Below, piece by piece: positions 1-7,550 of a stretch of DNA of 32,395 nt. Each line of letters opens with the position of its first letter. Positions within the stretch are counted from its first letter, which is position 1. Source of the DNA: Actinomycetes bacterium (GTDB lineage: Bacteria > Actinomycetota > Acidimicrobiia > Acidimicrobiales > GCA-2861595). The stretch is taken from positions 17,915-50,309 of the forward strand of contig JAHFUS010000026.1 of assembly GCA_023264975.1 (NCBI GenBank). Direction: 5' to 3'. Both the position numbers and the translations under genes were made by a program. A model generated the notes under the pieces. That model was given only the letters and a program-made list of their open reading frames with translations. It was not told where the DNA came from and searched no databases.

Positions 1-1
1 C

Positions 2-119
2 CAGCCCCGGCCTCCTCGCCGAAGCGGGGTCCCCATCCCCGCTCGGCGCCGTTCGCGCGCCAGCCCCGGCCTCCTCGCCGAAGCGGGGTCCCCATCCCCG
101 CTCGGCGCCGTTCGCGCGC
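2..119. repeat. Two tandem copies of a 59-bp unit, each with a 7-bp hairpin
   Basis: Positions 2-60 and 61-119 are identical by eye and directly adjacent. Each unit contains the inverted repeat AGCGGGG / CCCCGCT around a 7-base loop (23-29 with 37-43, and 82-88 with 96-102). The array lies just past the trpS stop codon, so it is in the 3' region of the trpS transcript. A terminator role is possible, but there is no T-run. The window starts inside the array, so the true copy number is unknown. Confidence 0.85.
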
Positions 120-131
120 CGGCGCCGGCTG

Positions 132-1115
132 TCAGTGCCGGGGCAGGAGACCGACGGCGTCCCTGGCCCTAGCCAGGGTCACCGAGGCGACCGAGCGGGC
201 CTTGTCGGCCCCCTTGGCCAGGATGGCGTCGGTGGCGGCGGGGTCGGCGGCCAGCTCCCGGTAGCGGGCCTGGATGGGCTCGAGCACGGCGATCAGCGCC
301 TCGGCGGTGGCCTTTTTGAGGTCGCCGTAGCGGCTGTAGTCCTTTGCCACGGCCTCCGGTTCGGTGCCGGTGGCGGCGGCCAGGATGGTGAGGAGGTTGG
401 ACACGCCCGGCTTGGCCTGAGGGTCGAAGCGGACCTCGGTCCCGGTGTCGGTGACGGCCCGCTTCACCTTGCGCTCGATGACCTCGGGCGGGTCGAGCAG
501 CAGGATGGTGCCCGCCATCGACGCCGCGCTGGCCGACATCTTCCTGGTCGGTTCCTGCAGGTCCTTCACCCGGGCCGCGACCTTGGGCACCGTGGCCTCG
601 GGCACCGTGAGCACGTCGCCGTACCGGCTGTTGAAGCGAACGGCCAGGTTGCGGGTGAGCTCCACGTGCTGGCGCTGGTCCTCCCCCACCGGCACCTGGT
701 CGACGTCGTACAGCAGGATGTCGGCCGCCATCAGCACGGGGTAGGTGAACAGCCCGGCCGACACGAACTCCTGGCCGGCCGACTTGTCCTTGAACTGCGT
801 CATCCGGCTCAGCTCGCCGAAGCTGGCCGTGCACTCCAGCAGCCAGGCCAGCTCGGTGTGCTCGGCCACGTCGCTCTGGAGGAACAGGGTGCACCGCTCG
901 GGGTCGAGGCCGGCCGCCATCATGCACAGCGCGCTCTCGGTGACGAGGGCCCGGAGGCGTCCGGGCTCGAAGGCCACGGTAAGGGCATGCAGGTCGACCA
1001 CCAGGAAGTAGGCCTGGTCCTGGTCCTGCTCGTCGACCCAGTGGCGCAGCGCGCCCAGGTAGTTCCCGAGGGTCACCGGACCGGTGGGCTGCAAGCCCGA
1101 GAGCACCGTCGCCAT
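132..1115 (-). CDS. trpS: Tryptophanyl-tRNA synthetase (TrpRS)
   Basis: Cytoplasmic class Ic aminoacyl-tRNA synthetase that charges tRNA-Trp with tryptophan using ATP. The 327-residue product has the usual bacterial length. The N-terminal LSGLQPTG signature is followed by the HIGH-equivalent TLGN (residues 15-18), and the KMSKS-equivalent is KMSAS (192-196). The tryptophan/ATP pocket region around FGELSRMTQFKDK is intact. It is transcribed divergently from scpA. The ATG at 1113-1115 sits 6 bases after a TACCAT box, so the mRNA is probably leaderless. That leaves no room for a T-box or trp leader in front of this gene. Confidence 0.97.
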   Translation of the reverse strand: MATVLSGLQPTGPVTLGNYLGALRHWVDEQDQDQAYFLVVDLHALTVAFEPGRLRALVTESALCMMAAGLDPERCTLFLQSDVAEHTELAWLLECTASFGELSRMTQFKDKSAGQEFVSAGLFTYPVLMAADILLYDVDQVPVGEDQRQHVELTRNLAVRFNSRYGDVLTVPEATVPKVAARVKDLQEPTRKMSASAASMAGTILLLDPPEVIERKVKRAVTDTGTEVRFDPQAKPGVSNLLTILAAATGTEPEAVAKDYSRYGDLKKATAEALIAVLEPIQARYRELAADPAATDAILAKGADKARSVASVTLARARDAVGLLPRH

Positions 1116-1165
1116 CGACCGATGGTATTCGCGGCCCGACCCGCGTCCCCCGGTAATGTCGGCGG
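1116..1165. promoter_or_regulatory. Divergent trpS/scpA promoter region with two leaderless -10 boxes
   Basis: Only 50 bases separate the two start codons. On the plus strand TAATGT (1154-1159) is followed by 6 bases and then the scpA GTG at 1166. On the minus strand TACCAT (plus coordinates 1122-1127) is followed by 6 bases and then the trpS ATG. A start site about 7 bases after each -10 box would place both transcripts at or next to the start codon. No clear Shine-Dalgarno sequence is present for either gene. The -10 assignments are by pattern only. Confidence 0.6.
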
Positions 1166-1972
1166 GTGCCCTACGAGGTCTCCACGCCGGTCTTCGAGGG
1201 CCCCTTCGACCTCCTGCTGCACCTGATCACCCGCCAGCAGGTCGACCTCTACGAGGTGTCGCTCAGCGCCATCGTCGACGCCTACCTGGCCCATGTGGAG
1301 ACCATGGGGGATCTCGACCTCGACGTGGCCACCGAGTTCCTGCTCATCGCCGCCACCCTGATCGAGCTCAAGTCGAGCCGCCTGCTGCCCAACGTCGGCG
1401 ACGGCGACCTCGACGAGGAACTGGCTCTTTGGGAGGAGCGTGATCTGCTCCTCGCCCGCCTCCTCGAGTGCAAGACGTTCAAGGACGCGGCCCGGGCCCT
1501 CGACCGGCTGGCCGACGCGGCCGAGCTGTCCCGGCCCCGGGTGGCGGGAATGGAGGAGCGCTTCTTGTCGCTCGTGCCCGACGTGCTGGCCGGCGTCACG
1601 CCCGAGCACCTGCGCACCGCCCTGCTGCGGGCGCTCACGCCCAAGCCCCCCCCGCCCCGGGTCGACGTCAGCCACGTCAACCTCGTCAAGGCCAGCGTGC
1701 GTGACACGGTCGACGAGTTGGCGTCGTCGCTGCCCGTCACCGGGCCAACAACCTTCCGGCGCCTGACAGCCGGGATCGAGGAGCGCATCCAGGTCATCGT
1801 GCATTTCCTGGCCCTGCTCGAGCTGTACAAGGACGGCCTGGTCGAACTGGAGCAGGCGGCCGCCTTCGGCGAGATGCGGGTCACGTGGGTCGGCCCGGTG
1901 GGTGCGCCGGCGTCGTCGGCCACCCGGGCGGTGGTGGCGGCCATCTCGTCGGCCGAGGAGGGCGAGGGTTGA
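1166..1972 (+). CDS. scpA: Segregation and condensation protein A (ScpA kleisin)
   Basis: Kleisin subunit of the SMC-ScpA-ScpB condensin that compacts and segregates the chromosome. The 268-residue protein begins with the family hallmark FEGPFDLLLHLI (residues 10-21), followed by the acidic N-terminal helical domain and a C-terminal winged-helix domain that contacts the SMC head. The GTG start at 1166 is chosen because the ScpA signature begins within ten residues of it and a -10-like box ends 6 bases upstream. Its stop codon overlaps the scpB start (TGATG at 1970-1974), the usual coupling of these two genes. Confidence 0.96.
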   Translation: MPYEVSTPVFEGPFDLLLHLITRQQVDLYEVSLSAIVDAYLAHVETMGDLDLDVATEFLLIAATLIELKSSRLLPNVGDGDLDEELALWEERDLLLARLLECKTFKDAARALDRLADAAELSRPRVAGMEERFLSLVPDVLAGVTPEHLRTALLRALTPKPPPPRVDVSHVNLVKASVRDTVDELASSLPVTGPTTFRRLTAGIEERIQVIVHFLALLELYKDGLVELEQAAAFGEMRVTWVGPVGAPASSATRAVVAAISSAEEGEG

Positions 1973-2589
1973 TGGACGGGTGGACGGAGTCACCCGGCGC
2001 CATCGACGGCGATGAGCCTGTGGCGGCGCGCTCGGAGGACGCCCGCGCCGTCGAGGCCGTGCTCATGGTGGCGGTCGAGCCGGTCGAGCCGGCCCTCCTG
2101 GCCGAGCTGCTGGAGACCACGCCGGCCCGGGTCGAGGACCTGTGCGCCGGGCTGGCTGCCTCGTACGAGGCCGAGGAACGGGGCTTCGTCCTGGTGCGGG
2201 TCGCCGGCGGCTACCGGTTCCAGAGCGCCCCCGACCTGGCCGCCTACATCGAGCGTTTCGTGCTGGGCGGCCAGTCGGCCCGCCTGTCGGCCGCCGCCCT
2301 GGAGACGCTGGCCATCGTGGCCTACAAGCAGCCGGTGTCGCGGGCGCAACTGGCTGCGATCCGGGGCGTGAACGTCGACGGAGTGGTGCGCACCCTCCAG
2401 CAGCGGGGCTACGTGGCCGAGGTGGCCCGCGACCCCGGCCCCGGCCAGGCGGTGCTCTACGGCACCACCACCTCGTTCCTGGAGAAGCTGGGGCTCGACT
2501 CGGTGGATGACCTGCCTCCCCTTGGCGGGTTCGTGCCCGACGCCGGCGTGGTGGCGACGCTCGAGCAGGGGCTGCGCCCGAACGAATGA
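1972..2589 (+). CDS. scpB: Segregation and condensation protein B (ScpB)
   Basis: Dimeric winged-helix partner of ScpA in the bacterial condensin. From the ATG at 1972 it has 205 residues, normal for ScpB. Visible signatures are VEAVLMVAVEPV near the N-terminus and the core LAIVAYKQPVSRAQLAAIRGV. The frame is open further upstream to a GTG at 1885, but that extension would be a Gly-rich stretch overlapping scpA by 88 bases. The ATG overlapping the scpA stop is far more likely. The gene ends in an ATGA overlap with the rluB start. Confidence 0.95.
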   Translation: MDGWTESPGAIDGDEPVAARSEDARAVEAVLMVAVEPVEPALLAELLETTPARVEDLCAGLAASYEAEERGFVLVRVAGGYRFQSAPDLAAYIERFVLGGQSARLSAAALETLAIVAYKQPVSRAQLAAIRGVNVDGVVRTLQQRGYVAEVARDPGPGQAVLYGTTTSFLEKLGLDSVDDLPPLGGFVPDAGVVATLEQGLRPNE

Positions 2590-3326
2590 GTGGTCCCGGA
2601 GCGCAGCCCGGGGCGCACGAGGGTGAGCGGCTGCAGAAGATCCTGGCCCGCACCGGCTTCGGCAGCCGGCGGGTGTGCGAGATCCTCATCGCCGACGGCC
2701 GGGTACGGGTCAACGGCTCGGTGGCGGACCTGGGCCGGCGGGTCGACGTCGCCCACGACCGGGTCGAGGTCGATGGCGTCCCCATCGGCGTGGCCGAGGG
2801 CCTCGTCTACTACCTGCTCAACAAGCCCCGCGGCGTCGTCACCACCGCCTCCGATCCGCAGGGCCGCCCCATCGTCGTCGACCTCGTGCCGCCGTCGCCC
2901 CGGGTGTTCCCCGTGGGGCGGCTCGACACCGACACCGAGGGCCTCCTCCTGCTCACCAACGACGGCGAGCTGGCCCACAGGATGACCCACCCGTCGTTCG
3001 GCGTCGAGAAGGAGTACCTGGCCGAGGTGGAGGGCACGCCCCCGCCCGCTGCCGTCCGCCGGCTGCGCGAAGGCGTCGAGTTGGACGACGGCCGCACGGC
3101 GCCCGCCAAGGTCGCCCTGGTCCCGCCCAACGTGCTGCGCATCGTCATCCACGAGGGCCGCAACCGCCAGGTGCGGCGTATGTGCGAGGCGGTCGGCCAT
3201 CCGGTGGTGCGCCTCGTGCGCACCCGCGTCGGCGTGCTCGTCGACCGGGCCCTCGGGCCGGGGGAGTGGCGATCGCTCGAGGTGGGCGAGGTGCGCGCCC
3301 TGGAGAGGGCGGTGCGCCCGGCTTGA
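2586..3326 (+). CDS. rluB: 23S rRNA pseudouridine synthase, RsuA/RluB family
   Basis: Isomerises uridine to pseudouridine in rRNA. The 246-residue protein has an N-terminal S4 RNA-binding domain (about residues 14-65, beginning RLQKILARTGFGSRR) and a catalytic domain with GRLDTDTEGLLLLTNDG, in which Asp114 is the expected nucleophile. The C-terminal KEYLAEVEG and EGRNRQVRRM motifs are typical of the family. It lies directly after scpAB with a 4-base overlap, the order seen in many Gram-positive genomes. RluB rather than RsuA is inferred from this neighbourhood. Confidence 0.93.
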   Translation: MSGPGAQPGAHEGERLQKILARTGFGSRRVCEILIADGRVRVNGSVADLGRRVDVAHDRVEVDGVPIGVAEGLVYYLLNKPRGVVTTASDPQGRPIVVDLVPPSPRVFPVGRLDTDTEGLLLLTNDGELAHRMTHPSFGVEKEYLAEVEGTPPPAAVRRLREGVELDDGRTAPAKVALVPPNVLRIVIHEGRNRQVRRMCEAVGHPVVRLVRTRVGVLVDRALGPGEWRSLEVGEVRALERAVRPA

Positions 3327-3374
3327 CGGCGCTCGTCCGGGGCCGGACCGGCGGAGGGGACGGGGCCCGGTCGC

Positions 3375-3380
3375 TAGAGT
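3375..3380 (+). promoter_or_regulatory. Candidate -10 box for aroH
   Basis: TAGAGT lies 8 bases before the aroH ATG at 3389, so the transcript would begin at or within a base or two of the start codon. The 62-base rluB-aroH gap is the first real gap in the plus-strand run, which fits a separate transcription unit. No matching -35 element is obvious. Confidence 0.45.
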
Positions 3381-3388
3381 CGGCTCCG

Positions 3389-3757
3389 ATGCCCGCCACG
3401 GTCCGTGCGCTCCGGGGCGCCACCCGGGTGGACGCCGACACGAGGGAACAGGTCGGCCAGCGCGTGTCCGAGTTGGTGACCGCACTGCTCGAGCGCAACC
3501 AGCTTCTCCCCGACGATCTCATCAGCGCCCTGTTCACCGCCACCGGCGATATCCATTCGATGTTCCCGGCCGAGGCGGCCCGGGGCGCCGGCCTGGGCGA
3601 CGTGCCACTGCTGTGTGCCCAGGAGCTCGACATCGAGGGCAAGCCCGAGAGGTGCATCCGCGTGCTGCTGCACGTCAACACCGACAGGGCGAGGGCGGAA
3701 CTGCACCACGTCTACCTCCGCGGCACGGCGATCCTGCGCGATGACCTTCCCGAGTAG
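3389..3757 (+). CDS. aroH: Chorismate mutase, AroH type
   Basis: Converts chorismate to prephenate, the first step toward tyrosine and phenylalanine. The 122-residue product matches the small trimeric AroH class rather than the helical AroQ class. It starts with VRALRGATRVDADT. The residues equivalent to the Bacillus subtilis active site are all present: Arg9, Cys76, Glu79, Arg91 and Tyr109. The ATG at 3389 puts Arg9 where the family expects it; the open frame extends upstream only as antisense-like Arg/Pro-rich sequence. The product prephenate is the substrate of TyrA, encoded 114 bases downstream. Confidence 0.93.
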   Translation: MPATVRALRGATRVDADTREQVGQRVSELVTALLERNQLLPDDLISALFTATGDIHSMFPAEAARGAGLGDVPLLCAQELDIEGKPERCIRVLLHVNTDRARAELHHVYLRGTAILRDDLPE

Positions 3758-3783
3758 CGCCCGTCCCGATCCGGCGGCGCTGA

Positions 3784-3800
3784 CCCCCGGATTCCGGGGG
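3784..3800. other. Stem-loop in the aroH-tyrA gap
   Basis: CCCCCGG (3784-3790) pairs with CCGGGGG (3794-3800) around the loop ATT, a perfect 7-bp GC stem. There is no T-run, so it is not a classical intrinsic terminator. It could attenuate read-through into tyrA or protect the aroH 3' end. The 114-base gap holds no gene I can support. Confidence 0.4.
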
Positions 3801-3871
3801 CTGCGACCGCCGGAACCGCACAGGCCTGCGTTGCCGCCGCCGGCGGTTGCCGGCATCGTGGGCGCTGGACG

Positions 3872-4933
3872 ATGACGGCGCCGAGGGCGGCCATCGTGGG
3901 GACGGGGCTGATCGGCGCGTCGATCGGGCTGGCGCTGCGGGCCCACGGGTGGCACGTGACCGGCACCGACGCCGACGAGGCGCGGGCCAAGGAGGCCCTG
4001 GCTCACGGGGCGCTCGACGAGGTGGGTGTCGACCCGGTCGCCGACGTGACATTCGTGGCCACGCCCGTGTCGTCGGTGGCGACGCTGGCCCGTGAGGCAC
4101 TGGCGCGGGGCGGCGGCGTGGTCACCGACGTGGGCAGCGTGAAGGGGCCGATCGTGGCTGCGGTGGGGTCGCCCCGTTTCATCGGCGGCCACCCGATGGC
4201 GGGGTCCGAGCAGGACGGGCTCGACGGCGCCCACGCCACGCTGTTCGCCGGCGCCACGTGGGTCCTCACGCCAACCGAGGCCACCGACGCCGAGGCCTAC
4301 GCCCTGGTGCGCTCGGTGGTGGCGACCCTCGGGGCCGAGGTCGTCGCCATCGCGCCGGACCGCCACGATGCGCTGGTGGCGCTCGTGTCCCACGTCCCCC
4401 ATCTGGTGGCCGCCACCCTCATGGGCCTGGCCGCCGACGGGGCCGAGGAGCACGCGCAGCTCCTGCGGCTGGCGGCCGGCGGGTTCCGGGACATGACCCG
4501 CATCGCCGCCGGTCATCCCGGTATCTGGCCCGACATCTGCGCCGAGAACCGCGCGGCCATCGTGGCCGCCCTCGACACCCTGCTGGCCGCCCTGTCCGGC
4601 ATGCGGGGCGTGGTCGACGCCGGCGACCGCAGCGGGCTTCTCACGTCCCTGGAGGCGGCGCGGGCGGCCCGCAGCAACCTGCCCACCGCCGTCGCCCATC
4701 CCGAGGACCTCACCGAGGTGCGGGTGCCGGTGGCCGACCGCCCCGGCGTGCTGGCCGAGGTCACCACCCTGGCCGGCGAGCTGTCCGTCAACATCGTCGA
4801 CCTGGAGATCGCCCACTCGGCCGAGGGCGAGCGGGGTGTGCTCGTGCTGGTGGTCGACACCGGCGACGCCGAGCGCCTCCGCCTGGCGCTGCTGGACCGG
4901 GGCTACCGCCCGTCCACCCGGGGCCTGGCATGA
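3872..4933 (+). CDS. tyrA: Prephenate dehydrogenase with C-terminal ACT domain
   Basis: NAD(P)-dependent oxidative decarboxylation of prephenate to 4-hydroxyphenylpyruvate for tyrosine synthesis. The 353-residue protein opens with the dinucleotide-binding motif GTGLIG (residues 10-15). It carries the family SHVPHLVA segment and ends with an ACT domain from about residue 283 (VRVPVADRPGVLAEV, NIVDLEI). ACT domains usually bind an amino acid, so feedback inhibition by tyrosine is likely by family knowledge. The stop overlaps the aroA start (ATGA at 4930-4933). Confidence 0.95.
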   Translation: MTAPRAAIVGTGLIGASIGLALRAHGWHVTGTDADEARAKEALAHGALDEVGVDPVADVTFVATPVSSVATLAREALARGGGVVTDVGSVKGPIVAAVGSPRFIGGHPMAGSEQDGLDGAHATLFAGATWVLTPTEATDAEAYALVRSVVATLGAEVVAIAPDRHDALVALVSHVPHLVAATLMGLAADGAEEHAQLLRLAAGGFRDMTRIAAGHPGIWPDICAENRAAIVAALDTLLAALSGMRGVVDAGDRSGLLTSLEAARAARSNLPTAVAHPEDLTEVRVPVADRPGVLAEVTTLAGELSVNIVDLEIAHSAEGERGVLVLVVDTGDAERLRLALLDRGYRPSTRGLA

Positions 4934-6228
4934 GTAGCACCCTTGAGGTCGCCGGTGGGCGTCCCCTCCGCGGTCGGTTGCGGGTGCCGGGCGACAAGTC
5001 GATCTCGCATCGGGCCCTCCTGCTGGGCGCCCTGGCCGAGGGGACGTCGCACGTCACCGGCATGGCCGCGGGCGACGACGTGGCCCGCACCGCGGCGGCC
5101 CTTCAGGCCCTCGGCGCGGGCGTGGACTTCGACGTGGTCGACCGGGTGGGCGCGGCCACGGTGTCGGGCGGGCGGCGCCGGCTGCACGCGAGCGCCACGC
5201 CCCTCGAGGTCGCCAACTCGGGCACGAGCATGCGGCTGCTGGCCGGCGTGTGCGCCTCGCTGCCGTGGACCACCACCATCGGTGGCGACGAGTCGCTGAG
5301 CGGTCGGCCCATGGACAGGGTGGCCGTGCCCCTGCGCCGGATGGGTGCGGCCGTGGACGGTGTCGGTGACACGGTCCGCCCGCCGCTCACCGTGCGGGGC
5401 GGCGACCTCCACGGCATCGACTACGTCCTGCCGGTCCCGAGCGCCCAGGTGAAGGGGACCGTGCTGCTGGCCGGCCTCGGGGCGGAGGGCGACACGGTCG
5501 TCCGGGAGTCGGTGCTCACCCGCGCCCACACCGAGGAGATGCTGGCCGCCGTCGGGGGCGACGTGGAGGTGAGCGCCGATCACCTCACCACGCGGGTGCG
5601 GGCGAGCAAGCTGGAGCCGTTCCGGCTCGACGTGGCGGGCGACCCGTCGCAGGCCGCGTTCTGGGTGGTGGCGGCGTGCATCACGCCCGGCAGCGACGTG
5701 GTGATCGAGCGGGTCTACGTCGGCCAGGCCCGCGCCGGGTTCCTCGACGTGCTGCGCCGCATGGGCGCGCTGGTCGACGTGGAGCCGGCGGCGGACGGCA
5801 CGGCTGACATCCGGGCCCGGTACGGGCCGCTCCGGGGAACAGCGGTCGGCGGCGCCGAGGTGGCCGGCCTCATCGACGAGATCCCCGTGCTGGCGGTGGC
5901 GGCGGCACTGGCCGAGGGCCCCACCACATTCGCCGACGCGTCGGAGCTCCGGGTGAAGGAGACGGACCGGGCGGCCGCCCTGGCATCCGAGCTGGCGGCG
6001 CTGGGCATCCCGGTCGAGGAACGCCCCGACGGCCTGGTGGTGCCGGGGGCCATGCGTTTCCGGGGAGGGGCCGTGCGGTCTCACGGCGACCACCGCATGG
6101 CCATGGCCATGGCGGTCGCCGGCATGGCGAGTGACGAGAATGCCGGCGTGGTGCGGATCGAGGGGTGGGACTCGGTCCTCACCAGCTATCCCGGCTTCGA
6201 GGAAGACCTGCAACAGCTGTGCCGGTGA
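4930..6228 (+). CDS. aroA: 3-phosphoshikimate 1-carboxyvinyltransferase (EPSP synthase)
   Basis: Transfers the enolpyruvyl group of PEP to shikimate-3-phosphate, the sixth shikimate step. The 432-residue length is typical. Signatures are the N-terminal GDKSISHRALLLGALAEG, the NSGTSMRLL substrate loop and the C-terminal LRVKETDRAAAL motif, followed by HGDHRMAMAMAVAG. The ATG at 4930 overlaps the tyrA stop. The frame is open further upstream only because it runs through tyrA in another frame. It shares an overlap with cmk, a neighbour of aroA in many bacteria. Confidence 0.96.
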   Translation: MSSTLEVAGGRPLRGRLRVPGDKSISHRALLLGALAEGTSHVTGMAAGDDVARTAAALQALGAGVDFDVVDRVGAATVSGGRRRLHASATPLEVANSGTSMRLLAGVCASLPWTTTIGGDESLSGRPMDRVAVPLRRMGAAVDGVGDTVRPPLTVRGGDLHGIDYVLPVPSAQVKGTVLLAGLGAEGDTVVRESVLTRAHTEEMLAAVGGDVEVSADHLTTRVRASKLEPFRLDVAGDPSQAAFWVVAACITPGSDVVIERVYVGQARAGFLDVLRRMGALVDVEPAADGTADIRARYGPLRGTAVGGAEVAGLIDEIPVLAVAAALAEGPTTFADASELRVKETDRAAALASELAALGIPVEERPDGLVVPGAMRFRGGAVRSHGDHRMAMAMAVAGMASDENAGVVRIEGWDSVLTSYPGFEEDLQQLCR

Positions 6229-6845
6229 TCGCCATCGACGGGCCGGCGGGGTCCGGCAAGTCCACCGTGGCCCGGGCCGTCGCGGCGCGCCTTGGCCTGA
6301 ACCATCTCGACACCGGCGCCATGTACCGGTCGGTGGCGTTCGCCGCCCTTCGCGACGGCATCGACCCGTCCGACGACACCGCCGTCGCCGCCTTGGTCCA
6401 GCGCCTGTCGATCGAGGTCGACGAATGGGTCATCGTCGACGGCGAGGATGCCACCGAGGCCATCCGCGGATCGGCCGTGAGCGTCGCCGTCAGCGCCGTC
6501 GCCCAGAACCAGGCCGTTCGCACCGAGCTGGTGCGCCGCCAGCGGGCGTGGGCGGACGAGCAGGGCGGCGGGGTGATGGAGGGGCGCGACATCGGCAGCG
6601 TCGTGCTCCCCGATGCAGACGTGAAGGTGTACCTCACCGCCTCCGACAGCGAGCGGGCTCGCCGGCGTGCGGGGGAGTCGGGCCAGCCTGGCCACGACGA
6701 AGTCGTCGCCGACCTGGCCCGCCGCGACCAGGTCGACTCGTCCCGCGCCGCCTCGCCCCTCGTCGTGGCGGACGGTGCGGTCGTGCTCGACACCACCGAC
6801 CGCACTGTCGACGAAGTGGTCGACGCCGTGGTGGCCCTCCTGTGA
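6225..6845 (+). CDS. cmk: Cytidylate kinase
   Basis: Phosphorylates CMP and dCMP with ATP. From the GTG at 6225 the protein has 206 residues and starts IAIDGPAGSGKST, with the P-loop in its first 14 residues. DTGAMYRSVAF and MEGRDIGSVVLPDADVKVYLTAS are family signatures, with the CMP-binding region between them. I chose GTG 6225 because it makes the GTGA overlap with the aroA stop seen at other junctions here. An in-frame GTG two codons earlier (6219) is an equally possible start. It ends in a GTGA overlap with the acyltransferase. Confidence 0.94.
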   Translation: MIAIDGPAGSGKSTVARAVAARLGLNHLDTGAMYRSVAFAALRDGIDPSDDTAVAALVQRLSIEVDEWVIVDGEDATEAIRGSAVSVAVSAVAQNQAVRTELVRRQRAWADEQGGGVMEGRDIGSVVLPDADVKVYLTASDSERARRRAGESGQPGHDEVVADLARRDQVDSSRAASPLVVADGAVVLDTTDRTVDEVVDAVVALL

Positions 6846-7531
6846 CCACTTCCGAGCCGGGCGCCGCCGATATCAGCGGGCCGACGATCGGCCAGCGGGT
6901 GTTGTACAAGATCGCCCGCAACTTCCTGGTCATCTTCTCGATGACGTATTGGCGCATGCGCATCGCGGGCAGGGAGCTCGTGCCCGACGGGCCGTTCGTG
7001 CTGGCGCCGGTGCACCGGTCCAACATCGACACGCCGCTGGTTGCCGGGGTCACCGGCCAGAGGCTGCGGTACATGGGCAAGGACTCGATGTGGAAGCACC
7101 GGGCCCCGGCCTGGCTGTTCACCGCCCTGGGCGGGTTCCCGGTGAAGCGGGGCACGGCGGACCGCGCCGCCATGCGCCTGTGCCTCGACGTGCTGGCCGG
7201 CGGCGAGGCGCTCGTGGTATTCCCCGAGGGAGGCAGGCGGTCGGGCCCGGTGATCGGCGAGCTCTCCGAAGGGGCGGCCTACCTCGCCATCCGGGCCGGC
7301 GTGCCCATCGTGCCCGTCGGCATCGGCGGGTCGGAGCGGGCGATGACCAAGGGGTCGTGGAAGATGCGGCCGGTGCGCTGCTCGGTCGTCATCGGCCCGC
7401 CCCTGTACCCGCCGCCCGCGCCCGCAGACGGCAAGCGGGCGCCGCGGCGCACCGTCCACGAGCTCACCGAGCGGCTGCGGGTCGAGATGCAGCGCCTGTT
7501 CGACCAGGCCCAGTCCCGAGCCGGGGCGTGA
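6842..7531 (+). CDS. plsC: 1-acyl-sn-glycerol-3-phosphate acyltransferase (PlsC-like)
   Basis: Membrane-associated acyltransferase expected to acylate lysophosphatidic acid to phosphatidic acid. The 229-residue protein has the catalytic HX4D motif as HRSNID (residues 58-63) and the second signature FPEGGRRSG, with EGGRRS at 129-134. A hydrophobic segment around residues 27-36 (NFLVIFSMTYW) suits membrane attachment. The GTG at 6842 overlaps the cmk stop. cmk-plsC adjacency is widespread in actinobacteria and Firmicutes. Substrate is assigned from family and context only. Confidence 0.88.
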   Translation: MTTSEPGAADISGPTIGQRVLYKIARNFLVIFSMTYWRMRIAGRELVPDGPFVLAPVHRSNIDTPLVAGVTGQRLRYMGKDSMWKHRAPAWLFTALGGFPVKRGTADRAAMRLCLDVLAGGEALVVFPEGGRRSGPVIGELSEGAAYLAIRAGVPIVPVGIGGSERAMTKGSWKMRPVRCSVVIGPPLYPPPAPADGKRAPRRTVHELTERLRVEMQRLFDQAQSRAGA

Positions 7532-7550
7532 GCGAGCCCGCTGGGCGAGC

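Noticed and set aside
1116-1165. A T-box or tryptophan leader for trpS
   Set aside because: Only 50 bases separate trpS from scpA and the promoter appears to leave no leader.
1885-1971. Upstream extension of scpB to a GTG at 1885
   Set aside because: It adds 29 Gly-rich residues unlike ScpB and overlaps scpA. The ATG at 1972 overlapping the scpA stop is the better start.
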